This document shows, piece by piece, positions 31,381 through 41,636 of a DNA stretch of 64,000 bases (within the stretch, counting starts at the first letter, position 1; each line of letters starts with the position of its first letter). Where the stretch lies: positions 1,150,001 through 1,214,000 of the forward strand of contig CP119638.1 of assembly GCA_030078075.1 (NCBI GenBank), written 5' to 3'. Both the position numbers and the translations under genes were made by a program. This DNA comes from Crithidia sp. LVH-60A. Its lineage: Eukaryota > Euglenozoa > Kinetoplastea > Trypanosomatida > Trypanosomatidae. A model generated the notes under the pieces. It was not told the origin of the DNA. It saw only the letters and a program-made list of their open reading frames with translations, and searched no databases.

Positions 31381-33010
31381 TTTCTCCACTCTTAGTCGGT
31401 GACTCTTGTGTATGATGTTGTCAGCAGCTTCTCGCTTTACGCTGAGCCCAACAATGAGAAGCGGCGAAAAAAAAAAAGAGGGTAGAGATGCGAAGAAACA
31501 GCCGTGTAATCTTCCTCCTGTTGTGTTTCCCTATCTGCAGGAAAACAACTGTCAAGAGAGAAAAAGAACGCAAATTGATCTCGCGATCCTTGGTAAGTGA
31601 GCTGAACGCAACCACGGAGCGCAAAACGTCTGTCTGCACAGGAGACCGCGATCAGTTTAAACAGAAAATAAAAAGTATTTGAAAGAAGGAAAAGCACGGC
31701 TTGTGGAGGAAGAGTGAAAGGGAAAAAAACTATAAAAAAAAAAGAAGCGAAGCAAAAAAAAAACGGAAAATAAAGCCCCAAAAGCACTAAGAAAACAAAA
31801 TTAAAAAAAGATTGTGAATGTTGGCCTGAAGAGGGAAGAAAAGCTGCGTAAAGGTGCTGTAGAAACTTGAACAAAAAAACGGACAATGGCAAGATGCAAA
31901 GAGAGAGAGAGCTTAGCAAACGACAGCACACCTAATCACTTTACTGCAAGAGAAAGGGTGCGGGTTCGGTACAATAACTCTGTCAGCGTTTCGTCCTTTG
32001 TGTTTCTTTCTTGTTTGCTTGTCTTGTTTTCGCTCAGCTTGTTGCGTAACGTCGCAATTTAAATCTCTTAGGTGGTGATCTGTAGTCGGCGAGGCAGTAA
32101 AAAAATGGTGAATGTGTTGTTATTTTTTGTTTTTGTTGCTCAGCAAGTCGTCATGTGCGCATCAGACTCAAAGTAAGACGAGAATGGGGAGTAGGAAGAT
32201 AAGAAAGTAATAGCAAAAAAAAAATACTTTGGGAATAGCGAAAAAGAAGCACACTCGTGAGCCTGCCCCTTTAGTCTTTGTCGCACATGTCGACCCCATT
32301 ATTATTTAGCAATTATGGTCATTCGGGGTGAACGTACTGCAGCACGGCAACCCCTTCCAAAATTGCGCACAGAAATCGGATGTACATCTGAAACGGATAA
32401 TGCCGCTCAGTTTTTTTTTGTTGTTGTTGTGTGATGCCTCACCACTCCTACCACCGCACAAGCAATCCGCGTTGCTGTTCCACTCCTGGAGGCTACTTCT
32501 ACGTTCGACGATGCCTTTTGAAAGTGCTGTGTTTCTGGGAGGCCATATACAAATATATACGTATCACTGGCTACCATAAACTCGTCTCAGCATCTCGCAG
32601 GGTCGACTGAGTGCGGCAAAAAACAAAAATATATGTAAACAAGAAATAATTTGCGCCGTTTAAAATCGAAACACATAAAAGCGCTGATAAATAAAGATTA
32701 ACTAAATATATCAAAACGGCACAAGAAAGGGAAAAAAAAAGGTTAACACTCCTTGTTTTCCGTGGGCTGCCTTCTATGATCATCAAAACGGCTTTGCTTC
32801 ACGGAATCCGAAACATGCCGTGGCGCAAAAAGCGCAGAGATCACGAGTGACGAGCAACACCAAAGGAAAAGAAGAGTAATCCAAAGGAAATAAGAGCAAA
32901 AAAAGAAAGAAGATCAGCTGAAACTGCCTCCCCTGCGATAGGAGGTCCCCATCGACTAATCTTCCCAGTTGAAGCAAACGTTTACTGCTAAGTACATCAT
33001 CGAGGAAATG
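31381..33010. other. spacer between the two ABC transporter genes
   Basis: This 1.6 kb spacer is A-rich on the plus strand, with no gene. It shows no obvious similarity by eye to the regions flanking the other copy, so the homogenised parts are confined to coding sequence. Confidence 0.5.
31442..31490 (-). promoter_or_regulatory. candidate spliced-leader acceptor for ABC transporter copy 1
   Basis: The minus strand shows CTACCCTCTTTTTTTTTTT, then CGCCGCTTCTCATTGTTGGG ending in CTCAG, with the AG at 31442-31443. This leaves a 5' UTR of about 61 bases. Inferred from the tract plus first AG rule. Confidence 0.4.
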
Positions 33011-36000
33011 CTATCGGACAGCGTTGGTATACAGGTCGTAGCGCACCTTGTACTCGCCACCAAGCGCCATCAGCTCCTCGTGGCTGCCCTGCTCGATGAT
33101 GTGGCCCGAGTCCAGCAGAATGATCTGGTCGCAGTTGCGGATCGTCGTCAGGCGGTGCGCAATGCTCACCGTCGTGATGCCGTACTTCGCCTGGAAGGCG
33201 TCGATGCCGGCCTGCACCTTCGACTCCGTCACGTTGTCCAGCGCACTCGTCGCCTCGTCCAGCAGCAGCAGCTTCGGCCGCCGCAGCAGCCCGCGCGCGA
33301 TCGCCACGCGCTGCTTCTGGCCACCCGACAGCGCGCGGCCCTTGTAGCCCACGTCCGTGTCGTAGCCCTCCGGCCACTTGATGATCTCGTGGTGGATGTG
33401 CGCGAGCCTCGCCGCCTCCTCGATCTCCTCGTCCGTCGCGTCGCCGCGCGCGTAGCGGATGTTCTCGCGCACCGTCCCGCTGAACAGGTTCGGCTCCTGC
33501 AGCACAATGCTGATGTTGCGGCGCCACTCCTCGATGTCCAGCGATGACAGGTCCTTGCCGTTCACCGTGACCAGGCCCGACCGCCGCTCGTAAAAGCGCG
33601 CCAGCATCTGGATGATGGTCGACTTGCCGCAGCCGGTCTGCCCCATCAGCCCGTTCGCCGTGCGGTCGCCGAACTTCAGGTTCACGGAGGCCAGCACCAC
33701 CTGCTTCGGACGCGCGGGGTAGATGAACTGCACCTTGTGGAAGTCAATGTCACAGCCCTCACCAATGCATTCATCACCACGGGTGTAAGGATCGACATCG
33801 GGCACACGGTCAATCACGCTGAAGACACGCTTTGCAGCGCGCTCGGCGTCCGCCAGCTTCGTCGCAAAGGCACCAGCCTCGCCGGCATTCTGCGCACCCA
33901 TGAGCACTGACATCGCGGCAATCATGACGTCCTTAAAGTCCGCCTCTCCTTTATCGATCAGCTTGCCACCGTACCAGAAGCACAAAGCGTAAACAGCGTA
34001 GAAGATAAACTGGGTGATGCCGTAGATACCACCGGCAATGATGCCCTTCTTTACGCTGCGTGGGCCTTCGTCCCGCAGTGCTTCCTTGAAAGCGTTCACA
34101 CGGTCCTCCTTCATATTGAAGGATGTAACGGTGCGTACGTTCGACAACGCCTCCGTCACGATCGTGTCGTCTGTATCGCCTTCCTTGACGTTTGTGTAGC
34201 CGTTCATCATGAGGCGTTCCGCCACACTGCTCACCACAATCAACGGCATGCAGGCAAGCGCCACAAAGGCAAGCTTCCATTGGTAAATGAAGCCAACCAC
34301 CAAACCTGCTGCAATCGTGCACACTGTCTGCACCTTGAGACCGATCGACGGGCCCCACAGCTGGTGCACCGCCTCGCAGTCACCAGACAGCATGCCAGCC
34401 AGTGTACCGGCGTCGCGGCCGGGAATGTCGAAGAAGCTCATGTCCTGGCGCATGATCTGGCGGAAGAGCAGCACGCGCAGCTTCGTAGTGAGAAACTCAC
34501 CAGCGTAGCCGTAGAAGCTGTGCAACACCCACCCTGAGAAGCTCGCAACGGCAAAGACGAAGAAGAGAGGTGCGTAAAGGTTTGTGCCGCTCCGAAGGGC
34601 ATCGGCATCCTTGTCGAACTGGTACTGACCCAACACCCGCAACATGTAGCCCATGAGAATGGAGTTTGTCGGACGGGAGGCGCCACCGATGATGGAACCG
34701 AGAACACCGAGGCCAATAGCCCACAGCTTGTCGCTGTTCATCTTCATTAACCGGCGGAAGCCTACATCGACGCGCTTCACCTCCCACTTTGCCAAGTTCT
34801 CAATGGGCACCTTCTGGCGCTCCGTGCGCGGCGCCTCCTCGTCCAGCTTCGCCAGCGACGCCTCGTCCAGGATGACGTTCAGGTGGTCCTCCTTCGCCTT
34901 CGCGGCCTCGCCCTTGCCGCCCGCACGCCCGCCGTCCGCCGGCACGCCCTGGATCTTCGCCATCGCAGCAAACTCGCCGCCCAGCGCCATCAGCTCGTCG
35001 AACGTGCCGCTCTCCGAGATCTTGCTGCCCTCCACGCCGTCGTACTTCACGTAGTAGATGCAGTCCACGTCGCGGATCGTCGCCAGGCGGTGTGCGATGA
35101 TAATCACCGTCATGCCGCCCTTCTGCATCAGCTGGTCCAGCGCACCCTGCACCTCCACCTCCGACTTCCGGTCCAGCGCGCTCGTCGCCTCGTCCAGCAG
35201 CAGGATCGGCGGCCGCTTCACCAGCGCGCGCGCAATCGCAATGCGCTGCTTCTGCCCGCCCGACAGCTGCGACCCGACGGCGCCGACCGGCGTGTTGTAC
35301 TGGTCCGGCAGCGCCATGATCGTGTCGTGGATGTTGGCCTGCTTGCACGCCTCGACCACCTCCTCCTCCGTCGCGTCCGCCTTGCCCACGCGCACGTTCT
35401 CCATCATCGTCCCCGCAAACAGGTTCGGCTCCTGCGACACAATGCCGATCTGGTCGCGCCAGTCGTGCAGGCACAGCTCGCGCATGTCCAGTCCGTCGCA
35501 CAGCACCGCGCCGCCCAGCGGGTCGTAGAAGCGCTGGATCAGCCCGATCATCGACGACTTGCCGCACCCGGACGCGCCAGAGAAGGCAACCTTCTGCCCG
35601 CACTTGATCGTCAGGTTCAGGTCGCGGAAGAGCATCATGTCCGGGCGAGTAGGATACGCAAACTTCACATTGCGGAACTCGATGCTCTGGCGGAAGCTGG
35701 TGACGGGAATGCCACCGGCGTCAATGTCCACCGGCGGCACGCGGTCGATTGCCTTAAAGATCTCAAAGGCAGCAGCGCGGGACTCAGTGAAAGCTGTCAT
35801 GCTCGGTGCTACGAAGCCCAAGCCGAAGCTACCCATCAACACTGAAAAGAACGTCGAGATGACGTCCTTCATGTCTGCCCGGCCCCACTGCACGAGGTAG
35901 GAGCCAAAGAAAAAGGCGATGGTGTAGCTGATGAAGACAAGCGCCATAATCACGGCAGCAGAAAGATTACCAGCAAACTCCTTTCGAATACCGCGGTTTT

Positions 36001-37045
36001 GGGCCAACAAGACAGCTGCATGGAAGCGCTCTGTCTCGTAGTCCTCCTTGCCGAAGGTCTGCACCGTGCGGATGTTCTCCATCACCTCTGTCGCCATCGA
36101 GCCGGCCTTGGCGAAGTGCTTGCGGGAGGACTCAGTCATCTTTGCCACGATGTTGCCAATGATAGCTGCCATCACAGCGATGAAGGGCATCATGCCAAAC
36201 ATCACAAGAGTCAGCTCCCAGCAGAAGATAAAGCCGAACACAAAGCCGAGCAAACCCAGCGAGGCGTTGTTGATACCCTGAGAGAGCTTGTCGTTGATGC
36301 CGTTCTGGATCACACGGGTGTCACCCGTCATGCGCGCCGTCAGCTCACCTGGGCTGTGCTCGTCGTGCCACCCAATGTCCTGCCGCAGCACCGCCTGGAA
36401 GAAGCGCAGGCGGATGCGGGCCACCTGGCGGCTGGCGGCGATGGTCCAGCACAGCACGTGGCCGCCGCAGACCACGAACATGCCGATGCCGATGTACACC
36501 ATGATGAGCGCCGTGCTCGCCGTAGTGCTCGCCGTATTGCCCTGCTGGCTGATTAAGTCCGTTGCGATGCGGCCGAAGACGAAGGAGAAGAGAGGCATGC
36601 CGGCACCACTGGCAACGGCGCACACGGTGCCGACAATCATGAGCACACGATCGGCCGTGTCGGCGTAGCGAAAGATGGCCAGGACCGAAACACTCTGCCG
36701 CTCCTCCGCTGGCTTGATGACCTCCTCAGCGGAGAAGAGGGGATCCTGATTGCTGCTGCTGTTGCTGCTGCCCTCCTCCCCATCCTGAGCGCCGGCCACG
36801 GCTGGCTTCTTCAGTGGAGTGGAGAATGCGCCGCTGTCGTCCGCGTAGGGGTGGGAGGCGGTGCTCGACGCGTCGGGGTTTCGTGGCCGCAGCAGCAGCG
36901 CTGACGTCGTCGCCTCGCCCGTTGTCGGAGCGCCAACATTGCCGACCACGTGTCCCTGGACGGGAGAATAGGGTTCGCGTGGGCCTTCGCTGTCAAAGAC
37001 GCTCTGCGCGTCACGCTCGTCGTGGGCCGGCTCGTTGTGGAACAT
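33011..37045 (-). CDS. MDR1: ABCB-type multidrug transporter (MDR1/P-glycoprotein-like), copy 2
   Basis: This 1,344-residue protein starts at the ATG at 37045. It has the same architecture as copy 1: two six-helix membrane domains each followed by an NBD, with Walker A GASGCGKSS (about residue 491) and GQTGCGKST (about residue 1138), and intact signature and Walker B motifs. The first 85 residues (MFHNEPAHDERDAQSVFDSE...) differ from copy 1, which has a longer leader. Membrane helices differ at many positions (for example GVLGSIIGGASRPTNS here, GFIGSALTGASGPANA in copy 1), so drug range may differ. NBD1 with its linker, NBD2, and a roughly 200-base part of membrane domain 1 are almost the same DNA in both copies. 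It is the upstream member of the pair in transcription order. Physiological substrates are unknown from sequence. Confidence 0.96.
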   Translation of the reverse strand: MFHNEPAHDERDAQSVFDSEGPREPYSPVQGHVVGNVGAPTTGEATTSALLLRPRNPDASSTASHPYADDSGAFSTPLKKPAVAGAQDGEEGSSNSSSNQDPLFSAEEVIKPAEERQSVSVLAIFRYADTADRVLMIVGTVCAVASGAGMPLFSFVFGRIATDLISQQGNTASTTASTALIMVYIGIGMFVVCGGHVLCWTIAASRQVARIRLRFFQAVLRQDIGWHDEHSPGELTARMTGDTRVIQNGINDKLSQGINNASLGLLGFVFGFIFCWELTLVMFGMMPFIAVMAAIIGNIVAKMTESSRKHFAKAGSMATEVMENIRTVQTFGKEDYETERFHAAVLLAQNRGIRKEFAGNLSAAVIMALVFISYTIAFFFGSYLVQWGRADMKDVISTFFSVLMGSFGLGFVAPSMTAFTESRAAAFEIFKAIDRVPPVDIDAGGIPVTSFRQSIEFRNVKFAYPTRPDMMLFRDLNLTIKCGQKVAFSGASGCGKSSMIGLIQRFYDPLGGAVLCDGLDMRELCLHDWRDQIGIVSQEPNLFAGTMMENVRVGKADATEEEVVEACKQANIHDTIMALPDQYNTPVGAVGSQLSGGQKQRIAIARALVKRPPILLLDEATSALDRKSEVEVQGALDQLMQKGGMTVIIIAHRLATIRDVDCIYYVKYDGVEGSKISESGTFDELMALGGEFAAMAKIQGVPADGGRAGGKGEAAKAKEDHLNVILDEASLAKLDEEAPRTERQKVPIENLAKWEVKRVDVGFRRLMKMNSDKLWAIGLGVLGSIIGGASRPTNSILMGYMLRVLGQYQFDKDADALRSGTNLYAPLFFVFAVASFSGWVLHSFYGYAGEFLTTKLRVLLFRQIMRQDMSFFDIPGRDAGTLAGMLSGDCEAVHQLWGPSIGLKVQTVCTIAAGLVVGFIYQWKLAFVALACMPLIVVSSVAERLMMNGYTNVKEGDTDDTIVTEALSNVRTVTSFNMKEDRVNAFKEALRDEGPRSVKKGIIAGGIYGITQFIFYAVYALCFWYGGKLIDKGEADFKDVMIAAMSVLMGAQNAGEAGAFATKLADAERAAKRVFSVIDRVPDVDPYTRGDECIGEGCDIDFHKVQFIYPARPKQVVLASVNLKFGDRTANGLMGQTGCGKSTIIQMLARFYERRSGLVTVNGKDLSSLDIEEWRRNISIVLQEPNLFSGTVRENIRYARGDATDEEIEEAARLAHIHHEIIKWPEGYDTDVGYKGRALSGGQKQRVAIARGLLRRPKLLLLDEATSALDNVTESKVQAGIDAFQAKYGITTVSIAHRLTTIRNCDQIILLDSGHIIEQGSHEELMALGGEYKVRYDLYTNAVR

Positions 37046-40000
37046 CGGCGCTGATCGTGACAGCAGGAATGAAAATAAAGAAGGCTTTTTTTACCTTAAA
37101 GGTTGCGGAGGCGGGTGAAAGCAGAGAAAAGCCAAATTTTGATTTGGGTAATGCAGTAAGCAACAAGAGCACTGAGAACGTAGAGAAGTACGGACTACAA
37201 AAAAAGAAACGAAACCAAAGATTAAAAATGAAAAGAAGAAGAAAACAAATAGTGCGTTTGTATCACGATTGCAAATGTATCAGACTCACAAGAGCAAGAT
37301 TTATGGAGCTAAAGCGGTATTGTTTTCGCCGCTTAAAAACGTTTGTTCTTTCAAATTCAGCGTGTGTAACTGACGTTTTTTTTTTTTGCTCCGGTAAAAA
37401 GAAGGAAAGAAGTAAATCAAAAGCAAAAACGAAAGCAACAAAGTCGGTGTCTTCAGATAGAAGAGAAAAAAAAAAAACTGCTGGACAGTGCACTTATTTG
37501 CGCTATCACCGTAAACGCTAATTGTTTCGTAGGCGAGGGCAGCAAGAGGGCTTCAAGACAATACCAGAAAATGAAATTGGCACTCTGTGAGATAGAAAAA
37601 AAGGACAAGAAAGAGGGCGAGGGAACCGCACAACAGTGAAGATCGCAGCAGTGCTAAGAAAACAGGTTTTTATAAAAAGGTGAGGAAAGGAAAGGTGTAA
37701 GAGGAAAAACAACGAAAAAAGAAGAGAAGGCGGGGGGAGCTCTACGTATGTGCAAAGCAGTCGTAAGCGATTTTTACGACGAAAAAAAAAAGAAAGAAAA
37801 AATATGTTAATGCTTGACAGAGGGAGTCAATAAAACTGCGTGACTGTGGTGCAAGAGTTCCCGTTGTAACAGAACTCTAGATCTACTTCACTAAGGATAA
37901 TATAAGAGGTAATACTTATGATATCAGACCGGGGAAAAAAGACAGAAAGACAAGTGAAGAATGAAGCAACAATCGAGAAGAAGAAATCCAGAGAGCCTTC
38001 TCTAATATCGAGGGGCACAGACGGGAAACGACAACAACAAAAAAAAATCCGGAGAAAAAAAGCGTCGAGTGCACTGGAGGTGGCGCAAAAACGAGTCAGA
38101 CTTGAAAAAAAAAAAGACAGAGAAAAAAAAAGCGAGCAGTTAGGCAACAAAATCAGAAAGAGAAACAAGCTATAGTTATGCGGAATGACTACTATAATTG
38201 TAGTAATGTCAGTAAGTGGAGAGTAATGGAGTAGCAAGAAAAAATAAAGGGCGGTGTAGTGTCGCGAAACAGAAAAAGCTTTTGGGTTGTTTTTCTGTTT
38301 CCGTGTTGGACAAAACACGAGAGCACCGAACGCGAGAGGAGAAGAAGTAAAGAGTACGAGGGGAAAAAAAGAAACGTAGAGAACAAAAAAGAGAAAGATC
38401 AGCAAAAAATCAAGAGTGCTGCTCGCAACCTTGTCACGCTCACCAACGGGGGAAAAAAAACTAAGCGTGCACGACAAGAAAGAAAATGAAGAAAGAGATT
38501 AAGGGTTGTATATATAAATATATGGTGCACACTGGTCTAAAAACACGCTGGGAAGCTTCTTAGTAGGCTTGTATTCCCGTTTTTATCTCTGTTAACTTTT
38601 ATTTGCGTCTTACTGAAACGTTCACCAAGACGCAGAGAGGAGACTGCGAGGTCGAGTTGAGGCGCTTCACGTGCTGAAATAGGACAAAGAAAAGAGGGGG
38701 AAAGACAGAAAGTTAGTTTTTCGACCGAGAAGAGAGGGGCAATGAAGCTACAAGCAATGAGCGATAGTGTTTTAGAATAATAACAAAGAGTTAGAGAATA
38801 CAATCAGTTTAAAACTCAGATTTATACAAAAAAAAAAAAGCCTCCACGAAGGAGTAGAAGGCGGTTTCTTTCCTTTGGAGCTTCCTGGCACACACACGCA
38901 CTACCTTTGTATTTATAAGTAGAGGAATGCGGCAGAAGTCTTTGTCGGATCGGTGTTCGAGTAAACGAGTCGAAAGGACACGACTGGAGCAGATGCTGTT
39001 GGCCGTCGGAGTCTGCAGAAAGAACCGAAAAGGGAGGAAAGGGTGAAGAAAGAAGCCTACTAGATAAGGTGGGAAAGGCAGGAAGGACACGTCACAGGAG
39101 TGCGTGGCTGTATGTTAGGAAAGGCGAAGGTTTTTTTTTTTTTAGTTTTGGTGACAGAGGTGACAGGCACAGCAAGGGTTGATGAAGCGAGACCCATACA
39201 CGGTGGCACATCGCACGAAGGCAAGGCAGAAATTGTAGGGTTTTCCGGAGACCACACGCAAAAGAGGGACGTGTCAGGAAAGAAATTGAGGAGAGTGAGG
39301 GCAATAGGGCAGTGCATAAAGGCGGAGAGTTTTTTCGTCGACGCGGACGCAAAAGACCCCATCTTAAATTCTGGAGTGTCTTTTTTTTCTTTTCTGCTTT
39401 CCCTTAGACGTGTCAGATGTATCTGCAGTGGACACAAGATCACCAGCAATCGCCGTGTTTCTCCTCGACGCCCGTCTCAAAAGAGGTGGTCCCTTCCCTA
39501 GCCAGCAAACACAACGAGAGGGTATGCGCCTCGACGCGTCCATTTCACCTCTTCGGCAACAAAATTATTCATCTTTTTATTATCTCTTTTCAAAATGTGT
39601 CTTCTAACAACAAGACAACACTACAGGCATGCAAAAAGGAAAAAAAAAACGGAGGGGCAACGCAAGTAAGAAGGAAGGAGAACAACGAAGACAGTTTTTT
39701 TTCTCTTTTCTTTTTTTCTTTTCTTTTTATTGTGGGGCAGGTGTGAACTACGAAATTATGATTGAAATCCATCAAAATAGTTAACAGAAGACAAGTTTAG
39801 AGGATACCAAGCGCGCTCCTTCCACAAACAACAAAAAGAAAAAAAAAGGTGGTGCAGACCGCTCGACTCATCGTGTGTCAGCAAAGGAAGACGAGCGCGC
39901 GACAAAAATCTAACTTTTTTGCGCTGCAACACAGACACACACACACATACACAGCCGCATATAAGACAAAAAAAAAGCAAGAAAGACTTATGGACTCTTC

Positions 40001-41048
40001 TGCCTCTACGTGTCCGTAAAGTCAGTAAGTGCGGCAACGCGTGTATGTACATCGCCACGGGTGCTGCGGAGTCGTCGAAGTGATACTCATATGTAAATTA
40101 TAGAAGTGCGTAGGAGGCTGCACAAATACATTGTTTTTTTTTCTTCCACTGTCTCTTTTCTCCTCTTTAGACGAAAGCGGAACCAAGTGCGGGATAGGAA
40201 TTGTTTTCCTGTCTTCCGCAGTAGCCAGCTAGCAAACACAGAAAAAAAATCCGAGTAGGCTCTTTAATTTTTTTTTTTCACTTTTTGTACGTTGAGGAGA
40301 CCAAAAGAGGAAGCAAATAGTAGTAAGAAGAACGAGTTACTTTTCTCTTTTCCCGTCATGTACACTAGAAGCTCTCGTATTTCAACAACAGTACTAACAC
40401 AGAGAAAGAGAAAGGAGAGCGAGAGCCGGCTGGAAGCGAAGGAAAGTGTAAAAAGATGCAAAGTGAAGCAACGCAAGCAAAAAAAAAACCCGAGCACCAC
40501 GGAGCTGATATTACTCTACTGATCAATATCATCCACCGTCAGACGAGGAAGAAAGAGGCAAGTCTTGACTGACAAGAATAAAACAACAAGAATGAAGCGT
40601 TGCTCTGCTTGCGTTGAACTGAGCACTACAAAAAAAAAAAAAGAAACGGCGAGGCCAAGCCGGTGGTGGACGCGCTGCAGCAGCTGACAGGCGGTGCTGT
40701 CCCGCTGGTGATTACTATTACCTCTGCAATGATACCTCGTTCCATCCTTTCCCCCAAATTCTCATTTTTTTTTTCAGTTTGATACGTTCAATTCAAGACG
40801 CCTCTCCCCTTTTTTTTTTCACTGCGTTTTCTTCATTTGGTTCTCGCGGGCACCGGCGAATTGGTCCGTAGCGATGTTCACGTCTTCCGTCGCGAAAGGA
40901 GGAAAGGTGCGTGCCTGCAACACCGCCGCTGTCCTCTGCCCTTCCCGGTCTCCTACCACATCGCCCCGCAGTCGAGTCGGAAAAAAAAAAAGGAAAGATA
41001 AGAGCCAATTCTGCTTCTGTTTTCTCCTCGTTTTGCACCGTGCTGCTC
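37046..41048. other. 4.0 kb gene-free region
   Basis: A long stretch of A-rich plus-strand sequence between the first amastin and ABC copy 2, without a frame that has coding bias. Homopolymer A or T runs of 8-13 bases recur about every 100-200 bases. One short GC-rich, codon-like island stands out at 40645-40740 and is reported as a finding. Confidence 0.5.
37051..37125 (-). promoter_or_regulatory. candidate spliced-leader acceptor region for ABC transporter copy 2
   Basis: Two tract plus AG combinations are possible. CACCCGCCTCCGCAACCTTT then AAG has its AG at 37095-37096 (5' UTR about 50 bases). CCTTCTTTATTTTCATTCCT leads to GATCAG with its AG at 37051-37052 (5' UTR only 5 bases). The first is more likely for translation. 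Inferred. Confidence 0.3.
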
Positions 41049-41636
41049 TTAAAACGGGATAAGGAGGACAAAGATGTTGACCAACCCGCAGGCCCACCCA
41101 ATGAGGATCAGAATGAAGCCCGTGCCGAGGTGCATGCCATTCGCGTACGTGCCATCCGTGCCGTGGAAATCCTTCAGCTTCACGCAAACATCCTGGCCGG
41201 GAAAAGTAATGGCGTCGGTGCCCATCTTGCGGAGGTAGCAGTCCAGCATGCACCCCCAGCACACCGTCGCGATGATCATACCGGCAAAGTTAAGCGCCAT
41301 GCAGAGGTACGGGATGCAGGGGCAGCAGCAGCAGGTCAGCAGACTGAGCACGAAGGAGACGGCGAAAACAATGACGGCGGCAATGGCGCACACCTGTGCC
41401 GCCTTGAAGCGGCTGTCCCGCCCAGAGCATCCAGACCACACGTCCGGCGGCTTGTAGGCGTAGGTGGGACGCAGGCACCGGTTCTTAATGCCCCACATCG
41501 TGATGCAGTAGGAGTCATCGAGGTTCAGCGCCTTCTCGTTCGCCGGCTGGATCATGCCGAGCGGAATACCGACGCTGATCAGAACGATTGACGCGAACTG
41601 GATGATCGCGAAGATGATACCACCAATGCAGCCCAT
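41049..41636 (-). CDS. amastin-like surface protein, divergent copy A
   Basis: This 195-residue protein has its ATG at 41636. Amastins are small trypanosomatid surface proteins with four membrane helices. The amastin signature is present as CITMWGIKNRC (residues 44-54). Helices lie near 5-27, 82-106 (VCAIAAVIVFAVSFVLSLLT), 110-132 and 169-193. The first extracellular loop contains DSYCITMWG and a Cys pair; the Cys-rich cytosolic turn is TCCCCPC. It is the most divergent copy in the window. It starts MGCIGGIIFAIIQFASIV and lacks the GTPIDMFR motif found in the other copies (here SVGIPLGMIQP). It may belong to another amastin subfamily than the copies to its right. Role at the cell surface is inferred from the family; the molecular function of amastins is unsettled. 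Confidence 0.9.
   Translation of the reverse strand: MGCIGGIIFAIIQFASIVLISVGIPLGMIQPANEKALNLDDSYCITMWGIKNRCLRPTYAYKPPDVWSGCSGRDSRFKAAQVCAIAAVIVFAVSFVLSLLTCCCCPCIPYLCMALNFAGMIIATVCWGCMLDCYLRKMGTDAITFPGQDVCVKLKDFHGTDGTYANGMHLGTGFILILIGWACGLVNIFVLLIPF

Noticed and set aside
27010-31395. A 1,461-codon open frame on the plus strand opposite ABC transporter copy 1
   Set aside because: It is the mirror of a high-GC3 gene with intact ABC motifs on the minus strand. Its translation is Arg/His/Leu-rich with no domain, and similar shadows occur opposite ABC copy 2.
31940-31965. Possible tRNA B-box-like sequence (GGGTTCGGTACA)
   Set aside because: No matching A-box, acceptor stem or anticodon arm could be folded around it by eye.
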